Source: Leptolyngbya sp. PCC 7375 (GTDB taxonomy: Bacteria > Cyanobacteriota > Cyanobacteriia > Phormidesmidales > Phormidesmidaceae). From it: a stretch of DNA of 64,000 nt. The notes under the pieces are model-generated. The model ran no database searches, was not told the DNA's origin, and saw only the letters and a program-made list of their open reading frames with translations. The position numbers were made by a program, and so were the translations under genes. Below are positions 49,171 through 58,890 of this stretch, piece after piece. The stretch covers positions 7,413,961-7,477,960 of the forward strand of contig NZ_JH993797.1 of the NCBI RefSeq assembly GCF_000316115.1, written 5' to 3'. How positions within the stretch are numbered: position 1 is the first letter of the stretch; each line of letters opens with the position of its first letter.

Positions 49171-51243
49171 AGTACATCTCCTTTGCGTCTTTATTCTTAA
49201 CCCAGAATACATTCAACAATAAAAATCGAAAAAACAAGCTTCGGACATACGCCTGTGATTGTTCTTCTCTTCTCCAATTAAGCAGTTTTTTGCAGTTTAT
49301 TCCAGTGAGAAGTCGATGGGGGATGGCCACAAAGCATACTGTGAACATTGGCTAGTCTTTGTTTGAGCAAAACAAAACAACTAGCTAAAAACATTCTCAG
49401 CAAATTACATGTGCAAGAGACAACCCTCACATCAGTTAGCCAAAATTATCTAAATAGAAGCACACCTCTACGACACCAACCCCTGAGAATGGTTAGCTTT
49501 AAACGTCATGAAATGATAGTAAACAAGCCTACATTTACTAATACTTTATGCCTTTGTCTATGCCTTTAATACTTTATGCTTTTGTCTATGCCTTTTCATA
49601 CTTCCTTTTATCTAGATCTATACATTACATTCAACATAATTATTTCCTTTTGGCTGTAGATTATCTTCTAGCCATATAAATTGCTGTCTTTAGTTATACA
49701 CATCGTTTAATCATAGATGTTATTGACCTTTACTCGCTTGAAGCCAGCATAGGTCTTGAGAGCTTAAAAAAGCTCAATGAGATGCCCTTTTATCAAACAG
49801 TAGATGTCAGGCAGCCACTTACTTTTTGGGTAAGCGATCGCAACTAGAACATCATTCACTACAGTCTGTACAGCGCAATTTTTAATAGCTCTATGCAGCA
49901 TTTAGTGACTACTTCACTCCTATGTGAGTGCTATCGTTGCCAATCATCATGGCTGTCAAAGTCCTTTCCGTATTTTCTAACTATGGTCCCTGCACAAGCT
50001 CTAACGTAGCCTAAACAATACTTGTTTAACTCAATCATTAAAAAACTGCCAACAGTTCCATGGGATGAATGTTTTTATTCGATCAGAGTCAATTATCAAT
50101 GTCGCTTTCTGTATTTCTTCCAGAGTATAAAAAGTAGCGTTGACTCATCAGTAAAAACGCTCTGATAGTTTGTATCGAATACAACATGAATCCTGAACGT
50201 ATTGATGCTAAAGGAACTTGATAAACAAACAATGTTTTCTAGAGATATTGAGTCATGGGGCAACTGTGATAAGAGCAGACTGTCAACAGGGAGAAATCCT
50301 TGATATTCCTAGACTATGTTCTTTCTACCCAGATAAATAGGGCAACCGACTTCGAAAAAAAATCAAAGTTAACAAAAATCAAATAAAGCTGGTATTATTA
50401 CTGACAACGTTTATTTTTAAGATAGTCTAAAGTCCTATAAAAGCTTCATGTTCTTTAGGCCAAATGGCTGATGGAATAAGTTTTGAGACTATTATGGGCT
50501 TAAGTACAGGTTCTTCCTTCCTGGAGGAGTATGCTGCTTTTTGTGGTGTGAAACGTTGGGAGTGTAAATATATAAAATGTGTTGAGCATATTGAAAAACC
50601 ATATGGTTGTTAATCTTTCTCATTGAAATCTTGCTTAGGTGTTTTTGAGAGATTCTTGACCTTTTCACACCTTTTTCTAGTGCTTGGCTAAGGGTTTCTA
50701 TACTATCTGATAGCCGTCTAGAAAGTGGTTTTAATTTTGACAATTAGCCTATGCTTGTAGGCTCTTTCGAGTTGTTAACGTTTGTGTTGCAAAGGCGGCG
50801 GGTGTTCTGTTTCGAGTATGAACAAGCTGTTTTTGCTGTTGACTAGTTGTTTTTGGCAAGTTTCTTAAGTTGTTGTTGTCTGTGCTGGCAATACTCCCAC
50901 GATTATCACGTTTTTCTGGGATGGCAGGTTGTTTTTGTCAATTTTGCTGCATTTGTAAATGCGTTACCTTGCTATAAGTAAGGTTTTCAAGGGTGTCTTG
51001 GTGTTTCAGTCGACTGCTCTTCAAGATGGTTTTTGCATACAGAATGAGTCTCTGTATGCCGATTAAGTTGTTGTGCATACGCTATTTTAACAACGACCAG
51101 TTGTTGACACTTAATGATCGCATTGATGGGTTGCTAACCAGCTTTAGCTGTAGTACGCTATGGCGTACAGCCTGCTAAGCTGCTGGATTGTTGCAAAGAT
51201 CTATATTCTCCTAAGTCAGTTTTTTGCGGAGTAAAACAGGGCT
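49171..51243. other. Two-kilobase AT-rich intergenic region without a convincing gene
   Basis: The region separates divergent sat and sulfotransferase genes. Short frames exist (for example 49348-49569 and minus 50492-50743), but none has a ribosome binding site or recognisable domain. It contains a 28-bp tandem duplication at 49540 and repeated TTGTTTTTG-type runs at 50800-50950. One GCGATCGC site occurs near 49836. Probably a long regulatory region or decayed DNA. Confidence 0.45.
49540..49595. repeat. 28-bp tandem duplication
   Basis: Unit AATACTTTATGCCTTTGTCT and 8 further bases (49540-49567) is repeated at once (49568-49595) with one difference (CCTTT to CTTTT). It lies upstream of sat. 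Confidence 0.75.
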
Positions 51244-52260
51244 ATGTCTATATTAATGATTGGTACTCAACGTTCTGGTTCAAACTTAATGCGATTAATG
51301 TTGAACCAGATACCTATGATTGAGGCACCTCATCCACCACATATTTTGCAGAGATTAATGCCTCTAATGTCTGCTTATGAGGATCTCTCGGATACATCTA
51401 CATTTGCTCAGCTAGTTGATGATGTTTGTCGGCTGATTGAACTTAATCCTGTCCCCTGGGAAGGTGTTGTTTTAGACCGGCAAGACATCACCAACCGTTG
51501 CACTCAAAATTCTCTAGTTGCTGTATTTTCTGCCGTCTATGATGTTCTAGCAGAAACCCGTGGTGCAGAAACCTGGTGTTGCAAGAGTCTGGCCAATGTT
51601 CACTATGTGCCCGAGATTGATGAGTATCTTCCCAAGGCAAAGTATCTTTACCTGTATAGGGATGGTAGAGATGTAGCGGTCTCTTTTAGGAAGGCTGTTA
51701 TTGGACAAAAACACTTCTATCATATCGCGCAGGACTGGGCAAAAGCTCAGCGTGCAGCCCTAAAGATGCGTGAGAAGTTTGATGAAAATCAGTTCTTTAG
51801 CATCAGCTATGAGTCTCTAACCGGTTCTCCTGAGGAAAGCCTCAAGGCCTTGTGTAAGTTTCTGGAGGTGGAATATAGTCCTTCAATGATGAGCTTTCAT
51901 GAGTCCAGTGAAGCTAAAAATACGGCTTCATCCAGCTCTCTCTGGAACAATGTGACCAAGCCCATCATGAATCAGAACACCAAAAAGTTCTTAACGCAGG
52001 CATCTGAAGAGGATGTGAAAATCTTTGAATTGGTGGCTGGTGATGTTCTAGATGCCCTGGGCTATGAGCGTACTCAAACATCCCCAAACGATGTGGCCAC
52101 CTTCAGTGCTGAGGAGATTGCTCAGTTTGATGCTGAGAACCAGCGTCTGAAGGCTGAGAGAAAAGAGGCTATGGATGCAGAAGATCGGGCTCGCCGTGAG
52201 CGCCAGGCTGCATTGCTTCAATCAATTAAGGATCGTCGTCCGCTGGCCACTGTCAAGTAA
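51244..52260 (+). CDS. PAPS-dependent sulfotransferase
   Basis: A 338-residue sulfotransferase that would move sulfate from PAPS to a hydroxyl or amine. The 5'-phosphosulfate loop is GTQRSGSNLMR (residues 7-17), and the 3'-phosphate-binding motif is YLYLYRDGRDVAVSFRKA (about 135-152). The C-terminal 50 residues form a charged coiled coil (FDAENQRLKAERKEAMDAED) not typical of the family and probably used for oligomerisation. The acceptor is unknown; polysaccharide or lipid is plausible. It precedes the ChrA-like transporter by 91 bases and faces the sat gene across a long gap. Confidence 0.85.
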   Translation: MSILMIGTQRSGSNLMRLMLNQIPMIEAPHPPHILQRLMPLMSAYEDLSDTSTFAQLVDDVCRLIELNPVPWEGVVLDRQDITNRCTQNSLVAVFSAVYDVLAETRGAETWCCKSLANVHYVPEIDEYLPKAKYLYLYRDGRDVAVSFRKAVIGQKHFYHIAQDWAKAQRAALKMREKFDENQFFSISYESLTGSPEESLKALCKFLEVEYSPSMMSFHESSEAKNTASSSSLWNNVTKPIMNQNTKKFLTQASEEDVKIFELVAGDVLDALGYERTQTSPNDVATFSAEEIAQFDAENQRLKAERKEAMDAEDRARRERQAALLQSIKDRRPLATVK

Positions 52261-52351
52261 TGATTTTCTGAGTGTAACAACAATGGTGGGTTGGGAGTAT
52301 CCCGATCCATCATTTTGAGTTAACAAATAGCACATCTTATCTGCACTACCC

Positions 52352-53638
52352 ATGACTAAGAACACTATGGCCACTCAGCCCGAGGGTCCGAGTGCATCTG
52401 CAAACGAACGGGAAGCTGTTAGCTTTAGCTACCTGTTTTGGACATTTCTCAAGATCGGCAGCACCGCCTTCGGCGGATTTATGTCTTTGATCTCTGTGGT
52501 AGAAAGCTTTGTGGTCCAGCGGCGTAAGCTGATGACCCATGAAGATATGCTGGATGGTATTTCCCTTGCAGCTGTTCTACCTGGGCCAATGGCCGCCAAT
52601 GTGATTGCCTATGTGGGCTATCGAATTCGTGGGAATTTAGGTGCCCTGGTTACTAGCGTTAGTTCGCTGTTGCCCTCCTACCTGATACTGGTTATCTTTT
52701 CTATCTACGCTAAGCGATTCGAGTCTATCCCAGCGGTAGAGAAAGCTTTTATGGCTTTTATGCCAGCTATGGTGGCCATCATCTTGGCCGCAGCCTGGCG
52801 TATGGGTAAGAAAACAATAAAGTCGATTCGCAACTGGCGAGCGATTTTAATTGCGGTCATATCTGCCCTGTTTTTGAAGTTTGTGGGTGGCTTCTATACA
52901 ACATTATTGATTGTGGCCATCTCTGGTATTGTCGGTTACTTCTGGTATTTCAATGAGGTGAAGCGACAGGCAGCCCTAGAGGAAAACCCAGTACCAGTGG
53001 CTGAGTCCAAGGTTTCTAAAGGCGATATTATTGCCTCATTTGTATTTCTGAGTTTCTTTTTGGTGCTATACATTGTGCCGTTGCCATTTATCAGTGATGA
53101 TAGTCTGGCTCGCTTATTTATCACCTTTTCTGGCATGAGTCTGCTGTTGTTTGGCAGTGGCTATGTGTTTATTCCTATGATCCAGGAGTTGGTGGTCAAC
53201 ACCTATGGCTGGATTACTCAACCAGAATTTACAAATGCGATCGCACTGGGTCAGCTGACACCGGGACCGATTTTGATTAGTGCCGCTGCCATTGGCTATT
53301 CAGTCAAAGGTATTTTGGGTTCCCTGGTGGCAACAGTTGGTATCTTTTTCCCACCAGCGATGTTGATGTTAACCTGCTCGCACTTGCTTCAGCGTATTAA
53401 ACAGTCATTGGCTATCCAGGCAGCCCTCAAAGGGATTCGCCCTGCGGTAGTTGGACTTATTTTTGTAGCTGGTATATCGTTTGCCCAGCCCATGTTAGAG
53501 CTTGGTCAACCCATGGTGGCCTACTTAGTTACAGCCGTTATCTTTGGGGGATCCATGGCTGCGCTGCTCAAGTGGAAAATTGAGGTAGCCTTGATCATTC
53601 CCATTGCAGGTGCCATCGGCATACTGCTTTATCCGTAG
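52352..53638 (+). CDS. chrA: Chromate/sulfate transporter of the CHR family
   Basis: A 428-residue long-chain CHR protein with two homologous halves of about six helices each: FWTFLKIGSTAFGGFMSLIS and ISLAAVLPGPMAANVIAYVG in the first, GSGYVFIPMIQELVVNTYGW and IALGQLTPGPILISAAAIGY in the second. The PGP motifs in both halves are diagnostic. CHR proteins export chromate by proton exchange; many cyanobacterial members probably handle sulfate or other oxyanions. The position next to a sulfotransferase favours a role in sulfate supply. The start is ATG 52352; ATG 52367 is also possible. Confidence 0.88.
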   Translation: MTKNTMATQPEGPSASANEREAVSFSYLFWTFLKIGSTAFGGFMSLISVVESFVVQRRKLMTHEDMLDGISLAAVLPGPMAANVIAYVGYRIRGNLGALVTSVSSLLPSYLILVIFSIYAKRFESIPAVEKAFMAFMPAMVAIILAAAWRMGKKTIKSIRNWRAILIAVISALFLKFVGGFYTTLLIVAISGIVGYFWYFNEVKRQAALEENPVPVAESKVSKGDIIASFVFLSFFLVLYIVPLPFISDDSLARLFITFSGMSLLLFGSGYVFIPMIQELVVNTYGWITQPEFTNAIALGQLTPGPILISAAAIGYSVKGILGSLVATVGIFFPPAMLMLTCSHLLQRIKQSLAIQAALKGIRPAVVGLIFVAGISFAQPMLELGQPMVAYLVTAVIFGGSMAALLKWKIEVALIIPIAGAIGILLYP

Positions 53639-53657
53639 TCTGTTGCTCAGCGGAAGT

Positions 53658-54095
53658 CTAAATCTCGCTGAGCAACTGCCAGGTTAGGGCATCAACAACT
53701 CCAGTGGTGGGTAAACCTTGATCCGCTTGAAATCGCTTGACTGCTTGATACATTTCAGGATCAAATTGACCATTAATCATGCCAGTGTAGTATAAATCAA
53801 TTGAGAGCAATTCTTGCACCGATTCAACTGCACTGCCATGACACCCCTGCCGCAACGTTGGCATATTGACTGGGGCATTTGTGTAGAGAGCTTGCCAGGT
53901 GAGAAATCCAACAATTCCATCCGGTTTTAGAAACATGCGAGATTGAAAGGTCTTAACGGCAATCTCGGTTTCATAGTCAAAAATGCCTGTGATAGAAATT
54001 GGCCCTACTTTTTGACTGAGAAGCTGTTGTAGTTTGATTACTTTTTGGTGACTAGAACCGAGCTTTAATAAAGCTTTTGGTGTTGAGGAAATCAT
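53658..54095 (-). CDS. Peptidoglycan-binding protein with two PG_binding_1 domains
   Basis: A 145-residue protein made of two PG_binding_1 repeats. The first covers about residues 10-72 (SHQKVIKLQQLLSQKVGPIS, GIFDYETEIAVKTFQSRM, PDGIVGFLTWQAL), the second about 80-143 (GSAVESVQELLSIDLYYTGM, GQFDPEMYQAVKRFQADQGL, PTTGVVDALTWQLL). There is no catalytic domain and no signal peptide, so export would have to be non-classical or the N-terminus is mispredicted. It probably binds cell-wall glycan. Confidence 0.85.
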   Translation of the reverse strand: MISSTPKALLKLGSSHQKVIKLQQLLSQKVGPISITGIFDYETEIAVKTFQSRMFLKPDGIVGFLTWQALYTNAPVNMPTLRQGCHGSAVESVQELLSIDLYYTGMINGQFDPEMYQAVKRFQADQGLPTTGVVDALTWQLLSEI

Positions 54096-54498
54096 AAATC
54101 ATCTTGATAATGGGATAATTAGAGTAGATTGAAGTAGATGTCTTCTGAAACAGTAAAAACATCTAGACTTAACTCGTGTTCGGAAAAATGAGATATAAAG
54201 ACACAAAAATATTTGCATCTTTATGACTTAGTCAGCCTAAATTTGCCTGTTAAAAAGCTCGTATTGTAATGATTGATTAAGAGTTTTCCAGGTCAGAGTA
54301 TTACTTGTAGTCTATGATACATATCTTCATCAGTATCTAACTTCTTAGCATTTAATAACAAACGATCTAAGGGGCTTGCCTACAGAATTATCCCGTGCTT
54401 TGGGTCACACAGTCCCATTAAAGCACTTGATTTAATCAAAAACTCAAAAATTTGGGCTCTGCTGACTGAGAGCTATGGATTTTGGCTATAATTGGAAC

Positions 54499-54598
54499 TT
54501 TCTAAGGGTATCCGTTTAAACGGGGACACTCTGGATAGGTAGGGAATTCGGAGCCAGCATCCAGTGTTCTCCTGCCTCCTGGACGCTGGCTTCTTTTG
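54499..54598 (+). ncRNA. Candidate small RNA with promoter and terminator
   Basis: TATAAT at 54487-54492 is a consensus -10. A transcript from about 54499 would contain the self-complementary CCGTTTAAACGG (54522-54533) and end at a 12-bp stem GCCAGCATCCAG / CTGGACGCTGGC (54553-54564, 54579-54590; one mismatch) followed by TTCTTTTG. No open frame lies between. No known RNA family was recognised; the -35 is unclear. Confidence 0.4.
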
Positions 54599-54679
54599 TC
54601 ACCGAAATTTCCCGCGCTACTTAAGAACCAAAATTAATTAGGCACCACTATTGGATGTACAGACATTTGGAGTCACCAT

Positions 54680-55249
54680 TTAAGTGGTTGGTGGCAGCAA
54701 AGGTTGAGTATGTAGCAGCTGATCTGGATTTAAAAGAAACAGAATCGGCTGGTTGTCGGCTTGGATAATCAGCCCACTAATGCACTGCATATTGACTTTA
54801 ACTGCGTAGTTGGCAGGCAGGGGGACAATTTCTGACTCAGCAAACCGACGTACGGTCGGAGAAGATGTGACGGGTAATCCGACAATGTCTCCCTGGCGGT
54901 TACGAATAATCAGCAGATAACCATCTTCAGATTTTTGTTGTGATGGTTCTGTGGCTTCTGGTGGTTCTGTGGCTGAATCTGCTGCTGGAAAACTGGTTGA
55001 GTTCGGTCGATTGCCAAAAACCTGCTGAGCAATGTCTAGAATGAGTAGTTCTTTGCCTTCGTAGACAGTTAACCCTGCGCCTGAATTAGGATAATTCCCT
55101 TGGGTATCGCTTTTGGGTATAACTTTCTTGACGGTAAAAATTGGTAGGGCAAACCATTCGCATTGAATTTGGAAAACAATGACCTGTTGAGTTGTTTTGC
55201 CTTTATGGGATCTCAGACGTCGAGATTTGAGGGGAGAGGGAATAGGCAT
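54680..55249 (-). CDS. CheW-like adaptor (second copy)
   Basis: A 189-residue CheW-domain protein: VIVFQIQCEWFALPIFTVKK at residues 22-41, VYEGKELLILDIAQQVFG, then YLLIIRNRQGDIVGLPVTSS. A 35-residue serine/glutamate-rich insert (about 82-110) separates the two halves. It is the last gene of the chemotaxis-type cluster, starting 8 bases after the CheA stop. It would couple a receptor to the CheA kinase or replace the first CheW in a second signalling complex. Confidence 0.85.
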   Translation of the reverse strand: MPIPSPLKSRRLRSHKGKTTQQVIVFQIQCEWFALPIFTVKKVIPKSDTQGNYPNSGAGLTVYEGKELLILDIAQQVFGNRPNSTSFPAADSATEPPEATEPSQQKSEDGYLLIIRNRQGDIVGLPVTSSPTVRRFAESEIVPLPANYAVKVNMQCISGLIIQADNQPILFLLNPDQLLHTQPLLPPTT

Positions 55250-55257
55250 GGGATTGA

Positions 55258-58200
55258 TTACACTGCACTAAGGGGTTGCTGTTCAAGTACCTGCTCAATC
55301 ATTTGCAGAAGCTCATGATCCTGATAGGGCTTGGTGATATAGGCGGTTGCGCCCAGACGCATGGCTAGTTGACGATGTTTTTCACTGCCACGCGAAGTGA
55401 GCATGATGATGGGTAGGTCCTTAAGCTTAGAATCGGATTTAATCTCTGCCAATACACCATATCCATCTAGTCGTGGCATTTCAATGTCACAGACAATGGC
55501 ATCCACAGCAAGTCCGCCAAGCAATTGGTCTACGGCATCTTGACCATCTTTGCCTTGCTCTACGCTATAGCCCGCTTGCTCTAAAGTTGTTCTCAATAGT
55601 TGACGCATATTGATGGAGTCATCAACAACCAGAACGCTGGTTTGTTGCGCTTGGGGCAAGGCCAAGGGGCGTGGTGGCTCAGGTTCTTCGCTGGATTGTA
55701 AAAGTTGTTGCCAGGGTTGAGAGCCTCTTGGGGAGATGGCATCATCATTATCATTATCAATCCATTCCAGCAGCTTAGCTGCATCCGCCAATGGCACCAC
55801 ATTACCGTCTTCCAAAATGGTGCAACCATTAAAGCCTGGTGGCAAGCTGATAACGTTTTCAACCTGGCGAATAACGACTTCTCGCTCTCCCCAGAAACGG
55901 TCAATATAAATACCGCTGAGGCGTTCTCCTCGATTAATGATGAGGATGGATGGCTCATTAATAATGGGTGTGCTTTCAGTTGTTGTGGGCCGTAATGGGC
56001 AGCGAAAATCTAACCATTGGTCTAGCTGAATTAGGGGCACAGTCAACCCTTCCCAGTTAATCACCTTTTGCTCTGGAGAATCGAAGACCTGAACGGTATT
56101 GAGGCGAATCATTTCCTCAATACCGTCGGTGGGAAATGCCAGTCGCATGCCGCCACTTTCAACCAGCAGAACCCTTAGTATTGATAGGGTGAAGGGGACG
56201 CTAATGGTAAATGTGGTGCCAAGACCAGGTTGAGTATCAACTTTGACCTCACTGCGAATCTCTTCGAGGTTAGTGCGTACTACATCCATGCCAATACCTC
56301 GGCCTGAGAGGTTGGTGACCTGGGCCGCTGTACTAAATCCAGGCTCAAAAATCATACCCAGCAGGTCGCCCTGGCTCATGCTATCCAGTATTTCATCTGT
56401 GAGGCCCATTTGATAGGCACGACTGCGAATTTTAGTGAGGTTAATGCCTGCACCATCATCACTGATGGAGATCAGTGTTTGGTTACCTCGGTGAGCGGCT
56501 CGAATTTCAATGGTTCCTTGGGGTGGTTTTCCTTGCATTTGCCGGGTTTCGGCGTCTTCGATGCCATGGTCAAATGCATTGCGTAGCAAGTGCATGAGGG
56601 GATCGCGCAGGTGTACTGCGACAAAGCGATCAATCAGGGTGGCTCCGCCAGTGATCTTCAGCTCGACTGCTTTTCCATACTGTAGAGATAGCTCTCGTAC
56701 AGTTCTGGGGAAGCGCTCAACGATATCGGAGAGAGGGCGCATCCTGGCCCGTGTAACGTTGATTTGTAATGATTTAGCGGTGCGGTTCAAGTTGCTGGAT
56801 GCCTGCTTGATTTCCCGCATGTTAAGCTTGACATCGCTGGTCACCTCTCGTAGTTGGACCAGGGTCTCGCGCTGATCCTGAGATAAAAGGTGTAGATCGC
56901 TGTATCGATCAAGCTCTAGACTGTCAAAGGCTTGTTCAGTGGTTGCGATCGCACCTGTAATTTCTATTTGGGGTTTACCCTGCTGTGTCCCCTGAGCCTT
57001 GCCCTCATTCTTGTGAGCCTTCATATGGGGCACAGATGTATCCACCGAGAGCTGATTACAAAACATCTGCAGTTCTGTATTTGTTCCCTCTAAATTGATC
57101 ATTCGTTGGGAGAACAAATTCATTAAGTCTTCCATTTGATCCAGGCGCGAGTTCATGGTGTTACGCTGGATGATCAATTCTCCAAACAAGTCGTTTAGCT
57201 GTGTGAGCAGCTTAATCGGGACTCGAACGGTATTCTCTTGAACCTCTGGACTGTTTTTAGCAGGAGACTCTACTGGCTCAACAAAAATCTCTACAAATTC
57301 TTCGTGCTCCTCTTCTTGTGCTGCAGGTTGGAAGAACGACGAAAACTCAACTTGAGGTTCAAAAACTTCCTTTTCACTATCAGTGGCAGTAGCAGGCTCT
57401 GGTTGAACAGGTGCTGAGAAGGACGAAAACTCAACCTCGGGTTCTAAAACTGTCTTTAGATTCTCAGTGGCTGTCGTGGCTTCACTGGCGGTTAAGGGAT
57501 CATCAAATTGAAACTCGGCTGGGTCAAAATTCTCGATGGCTGCTTCAATGCTGGCCCAATCAATGGCACTGTCAGAATTTACAGCTTCATCGGGAGTCCC
57601 ATCGATACTATCAATGATACTGGGGGCAACGTCCGTATTGGCCTCTACTGCTGCGTGCTGCGTTTCCTGAGTATCATCTAATTCCTGGCTAGGACTATCA
57701 GGAACAACCTGGGTTGCATTCTCTAAAGACTCTGCATTCTCTAAAGACGTTATGGAGTAGTCTACGGACGATACCGGCTCGGCGATGATCTCTTCTGGGA
57801 CAGTGACCTCAATTTGATTGAGGGTCTCCTCAAAGATTTCAGCATCACTCACGATATCGGGAGAGCTAACAGCTTCCGCGCTTGTGTCCAATGTTTTAAG
57901 ATCAGAAATTTCTATCTCAGAGGCGTCTGTTACCCAATCTGGGATGGCATCAGCTGCCTCAAAGATAATGTTGTCAAACTCATTAGTTGTGGTGACCGAA
58001 GGCATCTCTAACTGAGTGGGTAGCTTCGCAAACTGGCCAACCATGATCAGTGCCTGAGAACGCTGCCAAAGTTCTAGAGATTTATGGGCAATGGATTCTA
58101 TTTGTTCTGGAGCAGCCGTCACTAGGTGTTGATGGATCGACTCACAGAGCTGGCAAAACGTATCCAGCTCTAGCATTTTTCCTAGGTCGTGCAATTCCTC

Positions 58201-58770
58201 CACCATCATTTCTAGTTCTTCCCGCAGACAGGGAGAACCTGGTGTTTCCAAGACCGATGTTAGCCGTTCCAATAGCTCCTCTACTTCAGTTCCGAACATG
58301 ACAACGGCTGTATTGTCGTCGGACTCATCAGCGAGCAATGCAAGCTCATCACTAGGTTGTACTTCGCCTAAGCGATCGTGTAGCTTCTCAAAGCTGGGAT
58401 AGACATTCTCCTTGAGCCATGAATCGGTAATGGGCAGGGCCTGTCGATGAAGGGCGCTGATCTGGCGCATGCTGTCCAGGCCCCTTAATAGCAGCATCTC
58501 CAAGGCAGCATCAACTTGGATGGCACTGCGACGAACTTTGATAATCTTCAAAGAATCTTCGAATCGATGGGCCAAATGGGTCATTGCTGGGCATTCGATC
58601 ATCGAGCCGATGCCTTTAATGGTGTGGGCTGCCCGTAGCGCTGCGTCCATTTGCTGTGGATCCACCCCGGTTTCTGCAAGCCCGATTAATACTGATTCAA
58701 TGGTGTTGAGATATTCATCAACTTCATCTAAGAAGTTGAGCCAGACCTCACGATCTGCTTCATGTGACAT
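55258..58770 (-). CDS. Hybrid CheA histidine kinase with C-terminal receiver
   Basis: A 1170-residue CheA-type kinase of the cyanobacterial PilL/PixL/HmpE class. It has an N-terminal Hpt domain with H49 (AAHTIKGIGS), then a long acidic linker (about 240-560). The CheA dimerisation helices (VRVPIKLLTQLNDLFGELII) are at 565-680, and the HATPase follows with an N box (HLLRNAFDHGIEDAETR) and G boxes (SDDGAGIN, GRGIGMDVVRTN). A CheW-like domain is at about 890-1020 and a receiver domain at 1050-1165 (VLVVDDSINMRQLL, CDIEMPRLDGYG, MLTSRG, TKPYQ). It probably controls phototaxis or type IV pilus-based motility. Confidence 0.93.
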   Translation of the reverse strand: MSHEADREVWLNFLDEVDEYLNTIESVLIGLAETGVDPQQMDAALRAAHTIKGIGSMIECPAMTHLAHRFEDSLKIIKVRRSAIQVDAALEMLLLRGLDSMRQISALHRQALPITDSWLKENVYPSFEKLHDRLGEVQPSDELALLADESDDNTAVVMFGTEVEELLERLTSVLETPGSPCLREELEMMVEELHDLGKMLELDTFCQLCESIHQHLVTAAPEQIESIAHKSLELWQRSQALIMVGQFAKLPTQLEMPSVTTTNEFDNIIFEAADAIPDWVTDASEIEISDLKTLDTSAEAVSSPDIVSDAEIFEETLNQIEVTVPEEIIAEPVSSVDYSITSLENAESLENATQVVPDSPSQELDDTQETQHAAVEANTDVAPSIIDSIDGTPDEAVNSDSAIDWASIEAAIENFDPAEFQFDDPLTASEATTATENLKTVLEPEVEFSSFSAPVQPEPATATDSEKEVFEPQVEFSSFFQPAAQEEEHEEFVEIFVEPVESPAKNSPEVQENTVRVPIKLLTQLNDLFGELIIQRNTMNSRLDQMEDLMNLFSQRMINLEGTNTELQMFCNQLSVDTSVPHMKAHKNEGKAQGTQQGKPQIEITGAIATTEQAFDSLELDRYSDLHLLSQDQRETLVQLREVTSDVKLNMREIKQASSNLNRTAKSLQINVTRARMRPLSDIVERFPRTVRELSLQYGKAVELKITGGATLIDRFVAVHLRDPLMHLLRNAFDHGIEDAETRQMQGKPPQGTIEIRAAHRGNQTLISISDDGAGINLTKIRSRAYQMGLTDEILDSMSQGDLLGMIFEPGFSTAAQVTNLSGRGIGMDVVRTNLEEIRSEVKVDTQPGLGTTFTISVPFTLSILRVLLVESGGMRLAFPTDGIEEMIRLNTVQVFDSPEQKVINWEGLTVPLIQLDQWLDFRCPLRPTTTESTPIINEPSILIINRGERLSGIYIDRFWGEREVVIRQVENVISLPPGFNGCTILEDGNVVPLADAAKLLEWIDNDNDDAISPRGSQPWQQLLQSSEEPEPPRPLALPQAQQTSVLVVDDSINMRQLLRTTLEQAGYSVEQGKDGQDAVDQLLGGLAVDAIVCDIEMPRLDGYGVLAEIKSDSKLKDLPIIMLTSRGSEKHRQLAMRLGATAYITKPYQDHELLQMIEQVLEQQPLSAV

Positions 58771-58890
58771 GGCTTTAATTTAATAGAGCAGAATAATTTT
58801 TGATATAGAAGAGATGTCTACTGTCGTGTTGCTGGTCTCAGAGATGAAGGAAAGCAGCCTAAGCCATACTCTGAAACCAGCGACGGTTGA

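Noticed and set aside
50492..50743. Minus-strand frame of 83 codons in the gap upstream of the sulfotransferase
   Set aside because: No ribosome binding site and no domain. The sequence is AT-rich and the peptide end looks random.
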